The position numbers and the translations under genes were made by a program. 64,000 nt of DNA from JADJYF01 sp043782755 (lineage in GTDB: Bacteria > Pseudomonadota > Gammaproteobacteria > Ga0077536): assembly GCA_043782755.1 (NCBI GenBank), contig JAYWAC010000199.1:1-64000 (forward strand). The letters run 5' to 3'. The notes under the pieces are model-generated. The model saw nothing but the letters and a program-made list of their open reading frames with translations. It did no database searches and was not told where the DNA came from. This document shows positions 1 to 9,447 of the stretch, piece by piece; position 1 is the stretch's first letter; every line of letters starts with the position of its first letter.

Positions 1-104
1 CACATTGCGTGTCGCAGAGGAATGTTGCTCAACCGATCTCGGGACGCCAGCAACACCGGCACACCGGCCGCATCAAGTAGTCCGCGCATGAAACTGAGAG
101 AACA

Positions 105-134
105 CCAAGATCGGCACATTGCTACCGATCTTGG
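105..134 (-). terminator. Hairpin beyond the thiolase/ligase operon
   Basis: A perfect 10-bp inverted repeat has arms CCAAGATCGG (105-114) and CCGATCTTGG (125-134) around a 10-nt loop. It lies about 80 bp past the stop codon of the last gene of the leftward operon. The minus-strand sequence after it is only moderately T-rich, so an intrinsic terminator is plausible but not certain. I see no convincing gene in the rest of 1-215. Confidence 0.4.
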
Positions 135-215
135 CGCACAGACGACTCTTCATGTAGGCGTATTTCGAATAGACGCGATAAGCGCAGGGGGCAGAACAAC
201 AGTAGGACTTGCACG

Positions 216-440
216 CTAGTGCACGCCCTCGCCGTCTTCCTTCCGGTCGGCAATCTCCTCCAAGGTCGCGCGCCATTCCGCGAGATCACCGACGACCTGA
301 TGCGCGGCGTCGACCATCGCTACGGTAGGAATCTTGGCACCGGCTGCCGCGCTCAGGAACATGGCCAGCACCTCGATGGCAGCATTGAGCGTGGCGCGCA
401 GATCGCGCAGACCGGCCAGATCGTCGTTGTCTTCACTCAT
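216..440 (-). CDS. Small hypothetical acidic protein (74 aa)
   Basis: I do not recognise a family. The protein is soluble, helical-looking and acidic at both ends (MSEDNDD at the start, EDGEG near the end), with an Ala/Val-rich middle that could form two helices. I chose the ATG at 440 because GAGGGG lies 9 nt upstream; a reading from 470 would lack that site. The gene follows the acyl-CoA ligase by 55 bp on the same strand and is probably the last gene of the thiolase-DUF35-ligase operon. Nothing in it indicates a catalytic role. Confidence 0.55.
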   Translation of the reverse strand: MSEDNDDLAGLRDLRATLNAAIEVLAMFLSAAAGAKIPTVAMVDAAHQVVGDLAEWRATLEEIADRKEDGEGVH

Positions 441-495
441 ATCGTTATTCCCCTCTGCCACAAGCGACATCGCCCGCCCATCCGCTTTCGGCGAC

Positions 496-2142
496 TCACC
501 GCAACATCTCGCGCAAGCGATACTTCAACACCTTGCCCCCGACCGTCACCGGCAAATCATCCAACACCACCACACGCTTGGGCGTTTCAAAGCCCGCCAG
601 GCGTTCGCGACAGAACGCCATCAACGCTGCTTCATCGATAGTCTGCCCAGCCTCGGCGATCACGACCGCCGTGACGGCTTCCCCCCAACGCACATCGGGC
701 ACACCGATGACTGCGGCACGGCTGACCGACGGATGCTGCACGAGTACCGATTCGACACGGATACTCGAAACGTTTTCGCCGCCCGACTTCACCACGTCCT
801 TGTAACGGTCGACCATGATGCGCAGACCGTCATCGTCATACACGCACATGTCGCCGCTGTGAAACCAACCGTCGCGAAAGGCTTCGCGAGTCGCCTGCTC
901 ATCGCGAAAGTAGCCGCTGGTCACGGCCGGTGAGCGATACACCGCTTCACCGGCGACACCGGGTTGCTCATGCAGCGAGCGACCTTCGCCATCAACGATC
1001 GTCGAGGCCAGCATCGGACTCGGAATACCGACGTAGTTGATCTCCGGCGCCGTGCGTCGATAAGTCTCGGGCCAACGCGCCGGCCAGAAGCGATGGCAGG
1101 CGATGGCCTCGGTCTGACCGAACAGACCGATGAGTTGCACGCCGTTGCATAGGCGCTGCAAGGCATCGGCCAGACCGGGACTCATCGCCGCCCAGCCATA
1201 CACCAGCACTTGCAGACTGCTGAAATCGTAGTAGAGCGGCGAGCGTTCGACCTCACGCACCAGGTCGTTGACGAATTGCGGCGAACCACCCCACAGACAG
1301 GTCACCGCTTCGCGCGTCACGGCCGTCGCAATGGCGGCGGCTTGCGGACGACGACCGATGATGGCCCGACCACCGGTGATCAAAGCCGGCAACACATTCG
1401 CGTGATCGCCAATGTGAAACACCACCGGCAGAAACGAACAGGTCACGAGATCCGCTTCCAGCGCGAGACCACGCGTATAGGACAGCGCATGACTCTGTGC
1501 CGCCATATAGCTGTAGGTATGGGAAATCATCACCGCCTTCGGCATCGCGGTGGTGCCGGAGGTCAGCAGGATCTCCCAGATGTCGTCACCGTGTATTCGA
1601 ACATCCGGTTCCGTGTCCGACACAGTGGCGACGAAGTCGGCAAAGTCCGGCACCCCGGCCGGTGGCAAGCCCTGCCCGCGGATGGCGGCCACCGGCGTCA
1701 CGTCTGCGGCAATGAAAGGCGCGCCCTTAGTCGCCCATAAATCCGCGTCCACTATCGCGACGCGCGCGCCGACATGTCGCAGCACGTGTTCGACCATGTC
1801 GGCTGCCATCATGGTGTTGACCGGCACCGCCACCAGCCCAGCCTTAGCGATGCCGAGCTTGCACAGATAGGCCTCGACCGAGTTCTCACACAACATCGCG
1901 ACGCGCGCGGCGCGTTCAAGGCCCAAACTTAGCAGCGCGTTGGCGATGCGATTGGCGAGTCGGTCCGCTTGGCGATAGTTAAGACGCGCGAACTGCGGAT
2001 CGGCCACTGCGTCCGGCGAAGCGGCCAGCGCGACCTTGTCAGGATCGCTCCAGGTCATGCGTTCCAGAATGTCGCCGACGGCAACGCGATCCCAACGGTT
2101 GTCGGCGCGACGGTTATAGAGATTCTCGACGTCGATGCTCAC
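496..2142 (-). CDS. AMP-dependent acyl-CoA ligase (fatty-acid/aryl acid type)
   Basis: A 548-aa member of the ANL superfamily that activates a carboxylic acid to its acyl-adenylate and then its CoA thioester. Visible motifs, in order, are the P-loop-like LLTSGTTAMPKA (about residues 190-202), LFGQTEA, the hinge region GWFHSGD (about 424), the GGENVSS motif (about 455) and a C-terminal catalytic lysine in GGKVLKYR (about 538). The start is a GTG at 2142 with GGGGA 9 nt upstream. It starts 17 bp after the DUF35 gene stops, so it is very likely cotranscribed with DUF35 and the thiolase-fold gene. It probably supplies the CoA ester they act on. The substrate cannot be read from the sequence. Confidence 0.9.
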   Translation of the reverse strand: MSIDVENLYNRRADNRWDRVAVGDILERMTWSDPDKVALAASPDAVADPQFARLNYRQADRLANRIANALLSLGLERAARVAMLCENSVEAYLCKLGIAKAGLVAVPVNTMMAADMVEHVLRHVGARVAIVDADLWATKGAPFIAADVTPVAAIRGQGLPPAGVPDFADFVATVSDTEPDVRIHGDDIWEILLTSGTTAMPKAVMISHTYSYMAAQSHALSYTRGLALEADLVTCSFLPVVFHIGDHANVLPALITGGRAIIGRRPQAAAIATAVTREAVTCLWGGSPQFVNDLVREVERSPLYYDFSSLQVLVYGWAAMSPGLADALQRLCNGVQLIGLFGQTEAIACHRFWPARWPETYRRTAPEINYVGIPSPMLASTIVDGEGRSLHEQPGVAGEAVYRSPAVTSGYFRDEQATREAFRDGWFHSGDMCVYDDDGLRIMVDRYKDVVKSGGENVSSIRVESVLVQHPSVSRAAVIGVPDVRWGEAVTAVVIAEAGQTIDEAALMAFCRERLAGFETPKRVVVLDDLPVTVGGKVLKYRLREMLR

Positions 2143-2159
2143 GACTTACGTTCCCCGCG

Positions 2160-2600
2160 CTAGCTACACCGCCACTGCACCAAGGTATAAGGCAGCTCGG
2201 CATCATCGTGCGGCTCGAACACCGCCTCCACAGCCGATCCGATCACGACCTCCTGCAAGGGATCGCCGAGTAGGTTGCCGATCATGCGCACATGGCCGTA
2301 GTCCGGCAGTTCGACCAGCACGGCGATATAAGGGCCATGACCGTTCAAGGCTGGATGCACGGAATGATGGGGACGCTCATAGCTGAATATGCGGCCCTTG
2401 CCCTCGATGTCGACCCATTCCATGTCAAAGGAATGACAGCGATGGCAGATCCATTCCGGTCCCCATTGCCAGGCAAGGCAGGCGGTGCAGCGCTGAATGC
2501 GCAGTTGGCCTTCGCGCGTGCCGGCCCAGTAGGGCTCGGATAAACCGTCAGGCCCGGTGCCGGGTTGAGGAAGTCCTGTAGGAAGATACGTGCTGCTCAC
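2160..2600 (-). CDS. DUF35 Zn-ribbon/OB-fold protein, partner of the thiolase-fold enzyme
   Basis: A 146-aa protein with the rubredoxin-like zinc ribbon of DUF35 proteins: Cys38, Cys41, Cys52 and Cys55 in CTACLAW and ICHRC. An OB-fold (about residues 65-140) follows. In known systems such proteins bind acyl-CoA and form complexes with thiolase-fold enzymes, for example the DUF35 part of ChsH2 with the Ltp2 aldolase in steroid side-chain degradation. The GTG start at 2600 overlaps the TGA of the upstream thiolase-fold gene (sequence GTGA), so the two are translationally coupled. This fits a 1:1 complex. It has no catalytic motif of its own. Confidence 0.88.
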   Translation of the reverse strand: MSSTYLPTGLPQPGTGPDGLSEPYWAGTREGQLRIQRCTACLAWQWGPEWICHRCHSFDMEWVDIEGKGRIFSYERPHHSVHPALNGHGPYIAVLVELPDYGHVRMIGNLLGDPLQEVVIGSAVEAVFEPHDDAELPYTLVQWRCS

Positions 2601-3781
2601 AGTGCCGCCTCCGATCCGAGTATGAGAGAACTGACGGGGGTGACCATGGGTCCGCCCATGATGATGGCCGCGTCATTCTTTTTCACTTGATTGATGGCCA
2701 CGCCGCGAATCTGGCGCACGGCGTCGTGCACCAGTTCGAGACCATGCATATAGCATTCGGCCAGATTGCCGCCACTGGTGTTGAGCGGCATGACACCGTT
2801 AGGTGCGATGAGATTGTCCTTCACCAACACGTCGTTGGCTTGCTCCGGCTTCACCAGGCCATGCTCGATCAGACTCATCAACACACCGCCGGTGAAGTTC
2901 TCGTAGCACTCGACGATGCCCATGTCGGACGGTGACATCTTGGCCATGCCGTAGAGCCGCGGTGCCATCTGCGTGAAATGGCTGGCCGCATAGTTCGGCA
3001 TGTTGTGCACCGGCGCCGCGCTGCGTTCCTCGCAGCCCTGCACGCAGGCCATGATGTAGGCCGGCTTCTGCTTGAGTTCGCGTGCGCGTTCGGCCGACAC
3101 CACGATCACCGCCGCCGCGCCGTCGTTTTCCTGACAGCAGTCGTAGAGACGAAAAAAGGGCTCGACGATCCAGCGCGAGTTGTCGTACTTCTCTTCGTCC
3201 AGTGGCCGGCCGCGCATCACCGCATTGGGATTGTTCTGCGCATGGTGATAGCAGGCCAGCGAAATCGCACGCAAGGCATTCTGGTGGATACCGTGATCAT
3301 GCATGAAACGCGTGACCTTCATCGCGAAGCGCTGGGCTGGCGACATCACGCCATAGGGCACGACAAAGGCATCGTCACCCGACAGCACCGCTGCTGCCGC
3401 GCTGCGCCCGTAACGACGATACTGACCTTGCGCAAGAGAACGAAACGCCACCACGCAGTCGGCCATGCCAGTCGCGACCGCCGCCGCCGCGTTACCGATA
3501 GCGCCGCACACGCCACCGCCGCCACCGCCCCAGAACATGTTGGAGAACTTGAGCTCCTTGATACCGAGAGCCGCCGCCAAATGGCCAGCATCGGAGCGGT
3601 CATCGCCATAGGAGGCGAAGCCGTCGATGTCATGGGGATTGATACCGGCGTCGGCGCAGGCATCGACCACCGCCATAAGGGCGAGCTTGAACTCGCTGTG
3701 CGGCGACTGGCCGTGTTTGTAGTAAGTGGTCTCGCCGATGCCGGCGATCGCGGTCTTGCCGCGCAAGCTTCGTTCTGACAT
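2597..3781 (-). CDS. Thiolase-fold (SCP-x/Ltp2-like) protein, possible acyl-CoA retro-aldolase
   Basis: A 394-aa thiolase-superfamily protein of the lipid-transfer (SCP-x/Ltp) branch. The start is the ATG at 3781 after a GAGGGG ribosome site; the open frame upstream to 3916 has no such support. Expected thiolase residues look altered. The nucleophilic-cysteine position falls in the glycine run GGGGGG (residues 85-90), with the nearest Cys at 92. The usual GHPxGA histidine is replaced in GGNLAECYMHG by Tyr344, and Tyr293 sits in ECYENF. This pattern is what I know from Ltp2-type aldolases, which cleave beta-hydroxyacyl-CoAs and need a DUF35 partner, and that partner follows with a 4-bp overlap. 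Cys-dependent thiolysis is therefore doubtful. The aldolase role is inference from alignment by eye. Confidence 0.85.
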   Translation of the reverse strand: MSERSLRGKTAIAGIGETTYYKHGQSPHSEFKLALMAVVDACADAGINPHDIDGFASYGDDRSDAGHLAAALGIKELKFSNMFWGGGGGGVCGAIGNAAAAVATGMADCVVAFRSLAQGQYRRYGRSAAAAVLSGDDAFVVPYGVMSPAQRFAMKVTRFMHDHGIHQNALRAISLACYHHAQNNPNAVMRGRPLDEEKYDNSRWIVEPFFRLYDCCQENDGAAAVIVVSAERARELKQKPAYIMACVQGCEERSAAPVHNMPNYAASHFTQMAPRLYGMAKMSPSDMGIVECYENFTGGVLMSLIEHGLVKPEQANDVLVKDNLIAPNGVMPLNTSGGNLAECYMHGLELVHDAVRQIRGVAINQVKKNDAAIIMGGPMVTPVSSLILGSEAAL

Positions 3782-3993
3782 GCCCCCCCCTCGTGATCGT
3801 ACTGCGTCAATAGGCCATCGCCTTGACGACCCTCCACGTTCACTCGATAGACATCGAGCACGGACTAGGTCGCGGCGCGGATGGCCGGAGTATAACGGCT
3901 GCTCCGCCGGGACCACAGGCGATCCGTCCCCGCCTCGCCCGCCGACACCGATATACTCCCGTGCCGCGCCACCGACCCCTTGCGATTACTACC

Positions 3994-4875
3994 ATGGCTC
4001 CTCGACATCTCGCCCTCATGCTCTTGGTCTGCACCGTCTGGGGCTTCAACTTCGTTGCGGCCAAGGTCGGTGTAAGAGAAATTCCGCCGCTGTTATTCAC
4101 TGGTCTGCGCTTCTCGATCCTGGCGCTCGTCCTGTTGCCCTTCCTGAAACCCGCGCGTGGCCGCATGCGTCAGGTGATGGTCATCGCGCTGTTCAACGGC
4201 GCCATTCATTTCGGTCTGATGTTCATCGGCATCGCCATGACGGCGGCCTCGGTAGTGGCGGTGGTCGCACAGTTGAACGTGCCCTTCGCCACCATGCTCT
4301 CGATCTTTTTCCTCGGCGAGGTGGTGCACATGCGCCGCTGGTTCGGCATCGCGCTGACCATTGTGGGCGTGACCATCGTCAGCTTCGATCCCCATGTATT
4401 CGATGCCCTGACCGGCGTGCTGTTCGCGGCGGGCGCGGCCTTGTCCGCCGCCGTCGCTGCGGTGTGCATGCGCAACTTGAGCAATGTCGGCGTGTTTCAG
4501 TTGCAGGCTTGGACAGCGCTGATCACCGCGCCCCTGTTGCTGAGCGCGAGCTTCCTGTTCGAAACAGGACAGATTCACGCGCTCCTGCACGCGCAGCCCA
4601 TTACCTGGGCGGCGCTGTTGTTCACCACCATCGGTGCCAGCCTCATCGGCCACAACGCCTACTACTATCTGCTGCAACGCTACGAGGTCTCGTTGATCGC
4701 GCCGCTGTCACTGTTGTCGCCCCTGCTCGGCGTGGTCTTCGGCATCAGCCTGCTGGGCGAGCCCATGAGCATGCGTATCGTACTCGGTGCACTGACCGCC
4801 TTCGCCGGTGTCGGCGTGTTGGCGCTAGCGAGCAGGAAGAAGGCGCTGCCTCGGCAGACAGCGCCGCAAGCGTGA
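3994..4875 (+). CDS. EamA/DMT-superfamily inner-membrane transporter
   Basis: A 293-aa protein with about ten hydrophobic segments in two homologous halves, typical of the drug/metabolite transporter (EamA, RhaT/YedA-like) family. The N-terminal segment contains the common WGFNFVAAK motif. The second half contains ALLFTTIGASLIGHNAYYY, and the end is a basic cytoplasmic tail with SRKKALPRQ. I placed the start at the ATG at 3994, directly before the first membrane helix; upstream frame to 3823 reads as non-membrane sequence. It converges with the large oxidoreductase gene, whose stop codon is 10 bp away. Family members export amino acids or small metabolites; the substrate is unknown. Confidence 0.9.
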   Translation: MAPRHLALMLLVCTVWGFNFVAAKVGVREIPPLLFTGLRFSILALVLLPFLKPARGRMRQVMVIALFNGAIHFGLMFIGIAMTAASVVAVVAQLNVPFATMLSIFFLGEVVHMRRWFGIALTIVGVTIVSFDPHVFDALTGVLFAAGAALSAAVAAVCMRNLSNVGVFQLQAWTALITAPLLLSASFLFETGQIHALLHAQPITWAALLFTTIGASLIGHNAYYYLLQRYEVSLIAPLSLLSPLLGVVFGISLLGEPMSMRIVLGALTAFAGVGVLALASRKKALPRQTAPQA

Positions 4876-4885
4876 CTACGACGAA

Positions 4886-7800
4886 TCAGCGCGTCACCGG
4901 TAGAGCGTTCGCTACACCCTCAACGGCCGGCAGTTCGAGATTCACAGTCGCAATACCCAAGCCGCTCTCCAGCGCCCGCCAGCGCGGCAACACGCCGCGC
5001 AAGGCCGCCAGCTTCACTTCGCCATAGCCACGAATATCCAGCGCTAGGCGCGCCAGCGCGACGACATCGGCATAGTTATCAGCGGTCAATTTGAGCAGGG
5101 CTGCTTCTATCGAACGCCGATAGGCGACGCCCAAGGCCCGTTCCAGTTTGCGCTCTTCGGTATGCCCGAAAGGATCGAACACCGTGCCGCGCAGGAACTT
5201 CAAGTGCTGTAGTCCGCGCAACACGGTCAGCAGCCAAGGCCCGAACTCGACTTTCTGCGGTCGGCTTCCGCCACTGCCGCGCGTCAGTGACGGCGGCGCC
5301 ATACTAAAATGCAATTTGACCGGCGCCTTGAAGGTGTCCTGGATGCCCTGCGCAAAGGCCGGGCTCGAATACAGCCGCGCGACTTCATATTCGTCCTTGT
5401 AGGCCAGCAACTTGTGATAGCCATCGGCGACCATACGGGTCAGCGCGAGTTCTGCACCAAAACGCGCATCGACGGCGCGCACCGCCTCGACCAGCTTGGT
5501 GAAGCGCTTGGCATAGCGCGCGTTCTGATAGGCGCAAAGACGCGCCTTCAGGCGTTCGATATGCGAATCGAGGTCCTCGACCTCGGCCTTGGTCTCGTCA
5601 CTCACAGCCACCGTCGTGCCGACACTGACAGCGGCTACGCGCCCGAGCTTAAAGGCTTCGAGATTCGCCGCGACCGCCACACCATTCAGTTCGATGGCGC
5701 GTTGGATGGCGTCGTGACCCAGGGGGATATGCCCGAGCTGCCAGGCAAAGCCGAGCAACAGCATGTTGCCAGTCTGGGGATTATCCAGTCGTTCGACCGC
5801 GAGCGCGGTACTGTCGATGGCGGTGTAGCGACCGCTCACCGCGTTACGCAGCATCGCTTCGAGTTGATGGTGGGGAAACTGCCAGTCGGGATCCTGTGCA
5901 AATGCGCCGGTGGCCTGCTCGTAGCTGTTCACCACCGCACGCGTGCGCTCGACATGGGTACGGGTCATGACCTCGGCATCGCCGGCCGTGATCATGTCGT
6001 AGGCCAGCAACAGATCGGTTTCGCCGGCGGCGATGCGCTGCCCGCGCAGCTGCGTGCCGGCGGTGGCGATACGGATATGCGACATCACCGCGCCGTTCTT
6101 CTGCGACATGCCGGTCATGTCGAGCACGCTGATCGCCTTGCCTTCGAGATGGGCGGCCATGCCTAAGATCGCGCCGACCGTGATCACACCGCTGCCGCCC
6201 ACACCGGTGATGAGGATGTTGTAAGGATGGTCCGGCAAAGCGATGACCGGCTCGGTCAATACCACCTCGCTCTGCTTCGCACTCTTCGCTGCGCGACTCG
6301 GCGCAGCCAATAGTTCGACCGTGACAAAGCTCGGACAGAAACCGTCGACACAGGACAGATCGTTATTACAGGCGTCCTGATCGATCATGCGTTTGCGCCC
6401 GAGCGGAGTTTCCAGTGGCGCGATGGCGGTGCAATTGGAGACCTGCCCACAATCGCCGCAGCCTTCGCAGACTTCTGGATTGATGTAAGCGCGACGCGGT
6501 GCCTGGGCGAGCGTGTGATGTTTGCGCCGGCGCCGCTTCTCGGCCGCACAGGTCTGGTCATAGACCAGCACGCTGACCCCGGCAAGCTCACGCAACTCGC
6601 GCTGCACGGCATCCATGTCAGCACGCGGATGGATAGTCGCAACTTCACTGACGCGCGCATCGGCACGATGGGGTGTCGGGTCTTCGGCGACGACATGAAT
6701 ATGCTTGACGCCCTCCGCCGCCAGTTGTCGCACGATGTCGGCGACCGTCAGCTGCCCGTCTATCGGCTGACCGCCAGTCATCGCCACTGCATCGTTGTAG
6801 AGGATCTTGTAGGTGATGTTCACACCCGCCGACTGCGCGGCGCGGATGGCGAGACTGCCGGAATGGAAGTAGGTGCCATCGCCGAGATTGGCGAACACAT
6901 GGGGCAGGGTCGAGAACGGCGCCTGGCCTATCCAGGTCGCGCCTTCGCCGCCCATCTGCGTCATGGTGCGATTGGACTCGGGGAAGATGGCGGTGGCCAT
7001 CACATGGCAACCGATACCGGCCAACGCAATGCTGCCGTCCGGCGTGCGCGTCGAGCGATTGTGCGGACAACCCGAGCAGTAATAGGCCGGTCGCGGCGGC
7101 GCGACGAAGGCCGATTCCAAAGCCTTTTCCTTGGCTTCGAGAAAATGCAGGCGCGCGGTAATGCTGTCGCTCTGATGGAAGCGCTGAATACGCGTAGCCA
7201 ACACGCGTGCAATCTGCGCGATGGAAAAATCACCGCGTGCAGGCAGCAACCAGTTGCCGCGCGGCGCGACCCATTCGCCCTGCTCATCGAACTTGCCGAT
7301 CACGCGCGGGCGCGTGTCGTCACGCCAATTGTAGAGCTGCTCCTTCAACTGGTATTCGATCATCTGGCGCTTTTCTTCGACCACCACGATCTCTTCGAGA
7401 CCGCTCGCGAATTCGCGAATGCTGTCGGGCTCCAAGGGCCAGGGCATCGAGACTTTGAACAGACGCAGACCGATGTGCGCGGCCTCGGCCTCATCGATGC
7501 CGAGTTCCGACAAGGCTTCCAATACGTCGACATAGGACTTGCCGGAAGCCACCACGCCGAGCCGCGCGGGCTTGGAATCCCACACGATGTGGTTCAGATG
7601 ATTGGCGCGCGCATAGGCCATTGCGGCGTAGATCTTGTAATCCTGCATCAGCGCTTCCTGCGCACGCGCCTGACGACCGAGGGTCATGTTCGACAGGCGT
7701 GCATTCAAGCCGCCCGGCGGCATCGGATAGTCGGGCACCACGGTCGAGACCAGGAAGGGATCGGCGCTGACGCTGGCGGACGACTCCACCGTGTCGGCCA

Positions 7801-8410
7801 AGGCCTTGAAGCCGACCGCGCAACCCGAGAAGCGCGACATCGCCCAGCCGTGTAATCCCAAGGTCAAGTATTCCTGCACGTCGCAGGGATAGAGCAAGGG
7901 AATCATGGCGGCGGCGAACTGATGATCGCTCTGATGCGGCAGGGTCGAGGAATAGGCGCCGTGATCGTCGCCCGCCACCAGCAACACACCGCCGTGGCGT
8001 GAAGTACCGGCATGGTTCATGTGTTTGAACACATCGCCGCAGCGATCGACACCCGGTCCCTTGCCGTACCACAACGCGAACACACCGTCGTACAAAGCCG
8101 GCCCGAGCAAGTCAACCTGCTGGGTGCCCCACACCGCCGTCGCCGCCAACTCCTCGTTGACCGCCGGCCAGAATTTCACGTGATGCTTGTCGAGATGTTT
8201 CGCTGCACCCCACGCGGCCTTGTCGAGTCCGCCGAGAGGCGAACCACGATAGCCGGCGATGAAGCCTGCGGTATTGAGGCCCGCAGCCTGATCGCGTAAA
8301 CGCTGCAGGATGGGCAGGCGCACCAAGGCCTGCACGCCGCTTAAATAGATACTGCCCGAGGTCGCGATGTATTTATCGTCGAGGCTCACGCGTGGGTCGA
8401 TGACCGACAT
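4886..8410 (-). CDS. Indolepyruvate ferredoxin oxidoreductase-like fusion protein (2-oxoacid oxidoreductase)
   Basis: A 1174-aa single-chain enzyme predicted to decarboxylate a 2-oxoacid oxidatively to its acyl-CoA using thiamine diphosphate and iron-sulfur clusters. The order is: N-terminal pyrimidine-binding domain (GYRGSPLGG, about 55-63), a YYCSGCPHN iron-sulfur site (about 447), a TPP-binding domain, a ferredoxin-type cluster site CEGCGDCGQVSNC (about 650), and a C-terminal gamma domain beginning GVGGSGVITVG (about 735). This is the usual length of proteobacterial IorA-IorB fusions. The ATG at 8410 has GGAG 7 nt upstream, better than the TTG at 8416. It stands alone with no ferredoxin gene beside it. 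Aryl- or branched-chain 2-oxoacids are the likely substrates by family. Confidence 0.9.
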   Translation of the reverse strand: MSVIDPRVSLDDKYIATSGSIYLSGVQALVRLPILQRLRDQAAGLNTAGFIAGYRGSPLGGLDKAAWGAAKHLDKHHVKFWPAVNEELAATAVWGTQQVDLLGPALYDGVFALWYGKGPGVDRCGDVFKHMNHAGTSRHGGVLLVAGDDHGAYSSTLPHQSDHQFAAAMIPLLYPCDVQEYLTLGLHGWAMSRFSGCAVGFKALADTVESSASVSADPFLVSTVVPDYPMPPGGLNARLSNMTLGRQARAQEALMQDYKIYAAMAYARANHLNHIVWDSKPARLGVVASGKSYVDVLEALSELGIDEAEAAHIGLRLFKVSMPWPLEPDSIREFASGLEEIVVVEEKRQMIEYQLKEQLYNWRDDTRPRVIGKFDEQGEWVAPRGNWLLPARGDFSIAQIARVLATRIQRFHQSDSITARLHFLEAKEKALESAFVAPPRPAYYCSGCPHNRSTRTPDGSIALAGIGCHVMATAIFPESNRTMTQMGGEGATWIGQAPFSTLPHVFANLGDGTYFHSGSLAIRAAQSAGVNITYKILYNDAVAMTGGQPIDGQLTVADIVRQLAAEGVKHIHVVAEDPTPHRADARVSEVATIHPRADMDAVQRELRELAGVSVLVYDQTCAAEKRRRRKHHTLAQAPRRAYINPEVCEGCGDCGQVSNCTAIAPLETPLGRKRMIDQDACNNDLSCVDGFCPSFVTVELLAAPSRAAKSAKQSEVVLTEPVIALPDHPYNILITGVGGSGVITVGAILGMAAHLEGKAISVLDMTGMSQKNGAVMSHIRIATAGTQLRGQRIAAGETDLLLAYDMITAGDAEVMTRTHVERTRAVVNSYEQATGAFAQDPDWQFPHHQLEAMLRNAVSGRYTAIDSTALAVERLDNPQTGNMLLLGFAWQLGHIPLGHDAIQRAIELNGVAVAANLEAFKLGRVAAVSVGTTVAVSDETKAEVEDLDSHIERLKARLCAYQNARYAKRFTKLVEAVRAVDARFGAELALTRMVADGYHKLLAYKDEYEVARLYSSPAFAQGIQDTFKAPVKLHFSMAPPSLTRGSGGSRPQKVEFGPWLLTVLRGLQHLKFLRGTVFDPFGHTEERKLERALGVAYRRSIEAALLKLTADNYADVVALARLALDIRGYGEVKLAALRGVLPRWRALESGLGIATVNLELPAVEGVANALPVTR

Positions 8411-8621
8411 GTTCAAACTCCAAAATCGTGTCTTGGTTGATAACGAAGGTCGAGCCTGTTTTGCTGTGCTTCGCGTCTACAAGTGAGGCGCCGGGTGGGC
8501 GGCATCACTCGCCACCGCACGGCTACGCTAGATAGAGCGTACGTGGGGACTGGTTGTTTGTCAGTGTGTTGGGGTGTTGTGCTGCGAGTCGAGTGGTTCC
8601 TCCTCTTTCCGGCGTGGCTGC

Positions 8622-9401
8622 TTAACGAAAACGCGGCGCCCGTCGTTCCAGGAAAGCCTGCGTGCCTTCGTGGAATTCCGCTGTCGCATAAATATGATGC
8701 AAAGCTTCAAAGGCATGGCGTATGCCCGGCAGCGCCGCATCACCTTCGGCGTTCAAGGAGACCTTGGACAAACGCATAGCCTGCGGACTGTGTCCCAGCA
8801 ACTTCTGACACCATTGCGCCACCATGTCATCGAGTTCATGGTCGGGTACGGCGCGATTGATCCAACCGAGCGCGGCTGCGTCACGCGCCGAACAAGGTTC
8901 GCCGAGCAGGATGATTTCCTTGGCGCGGCGCTCGCCGACAATCTGTGCCAACAACTGCGTGCCATACCAGATGGGCGCATTGCCAAGGCGCGAATCGGTA
9001 TGGGCGAAGCGCGCCGACTCGGCGGCAATAGCCAGATCGCACAGCAGATTGAGTTCGTTGCCACCACCCACACACCAACCACGGATCTTCGCGACCACCG
9101 GCTTGCCGCAGCCGCGTATGGCTTCGGCGAGTCGCATAAGCACGCGCCCGATGCGATGGCCTTCCTCAGTGTCAAAGGCATCTTCCATAGCGACATCGCC
9201 ACCGGTAGAGAAAGCGCGTTCACCACTACCGGTCAACACGATCACGCCGACCTCTCTATCGGCATCGGCGCGATCGAAGGCGGCGATCAGTTCGTGCATG
9301 GTCTGTTCGCGGAAGGCGTTGTGCACGGCAGGCCGATCGATAGTGATGGTCGCCACGCCGTCGACGACCGCATACAACACATCGACAGGATCATGATTCA
9401 T
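8622..9401 (-). CDS. Crotonase-fold enzyme, MenB/BadI-like
   Basis: A 259-aa crotonase-superfamily protein. The oxyanion-hole segments are ERAFSTGGD and CVGGGNELNLLCD. The second active-site region reads GNAPIWYGTQLL, resembling MenB and the ring-opening hydrolase BadI rather than hydratases, which carry a second glutamate here. The start is taken at the ATG at 9401; the eight upstream codons in frame are Arg-rich and unlikely. It lies 46 bp after the Baeyer-Villiger monooxygenase stop on the same strand, so the two probably form an operon. Ring cleavage of a cyclic beta-ketoacyl-CoA (BadI-type chemistry) is an attractive but unproven role. Confidence 0.8.
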   Translation of the reverse strand: MNHDPVDVLYAVVDGVATITIDRPAVHNAFREQTMHELIAAFDRADADREVGVIVLTGSGERAFSTGGDVAMEDAFDTEEGHRIGRVLMRLAEAIRGCGKPVVAKIRGWCVGGGNELNLLCDLAIAAESARFAHTDSRLGNAPIWYGTQLLAQIVGERRAKEIILLGEPCSARDAAALGWINRAVPDHELDDMVAQWCQKLLGHSPQAMRLSKVSLNAEGDAALPGIRHAFEALHHIYATAEFHEGTQAFLERRAPRFR

Positions 9402-9447
9402 AGCAGCCAGGCGCCGCCGCCGCACTGATCATAGCGGCGGCCCCAGT

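Noticed and set aside
1..215. Possible short genes at the left edge (for example frames at 22-219 and 73-276)
   Set aside because: No plausible ribosome site, no recognisable domain, and unusual composition. Only the hairpin at 105-134 is supported.
2597..3781. A plain acetyl-CoA acetyltransferase call
   Set aside because: The nucleophilic Cys and GHPxGA histidine positions appear altered, so a normal thiolase name would mislead.
3726..5027. A 433-codon plus-strand frame over the EamA gene
   Set aside because: It overlaps a transporter with clear membrane helices in another frame and is Arg/His-rich without recognisable motifs.
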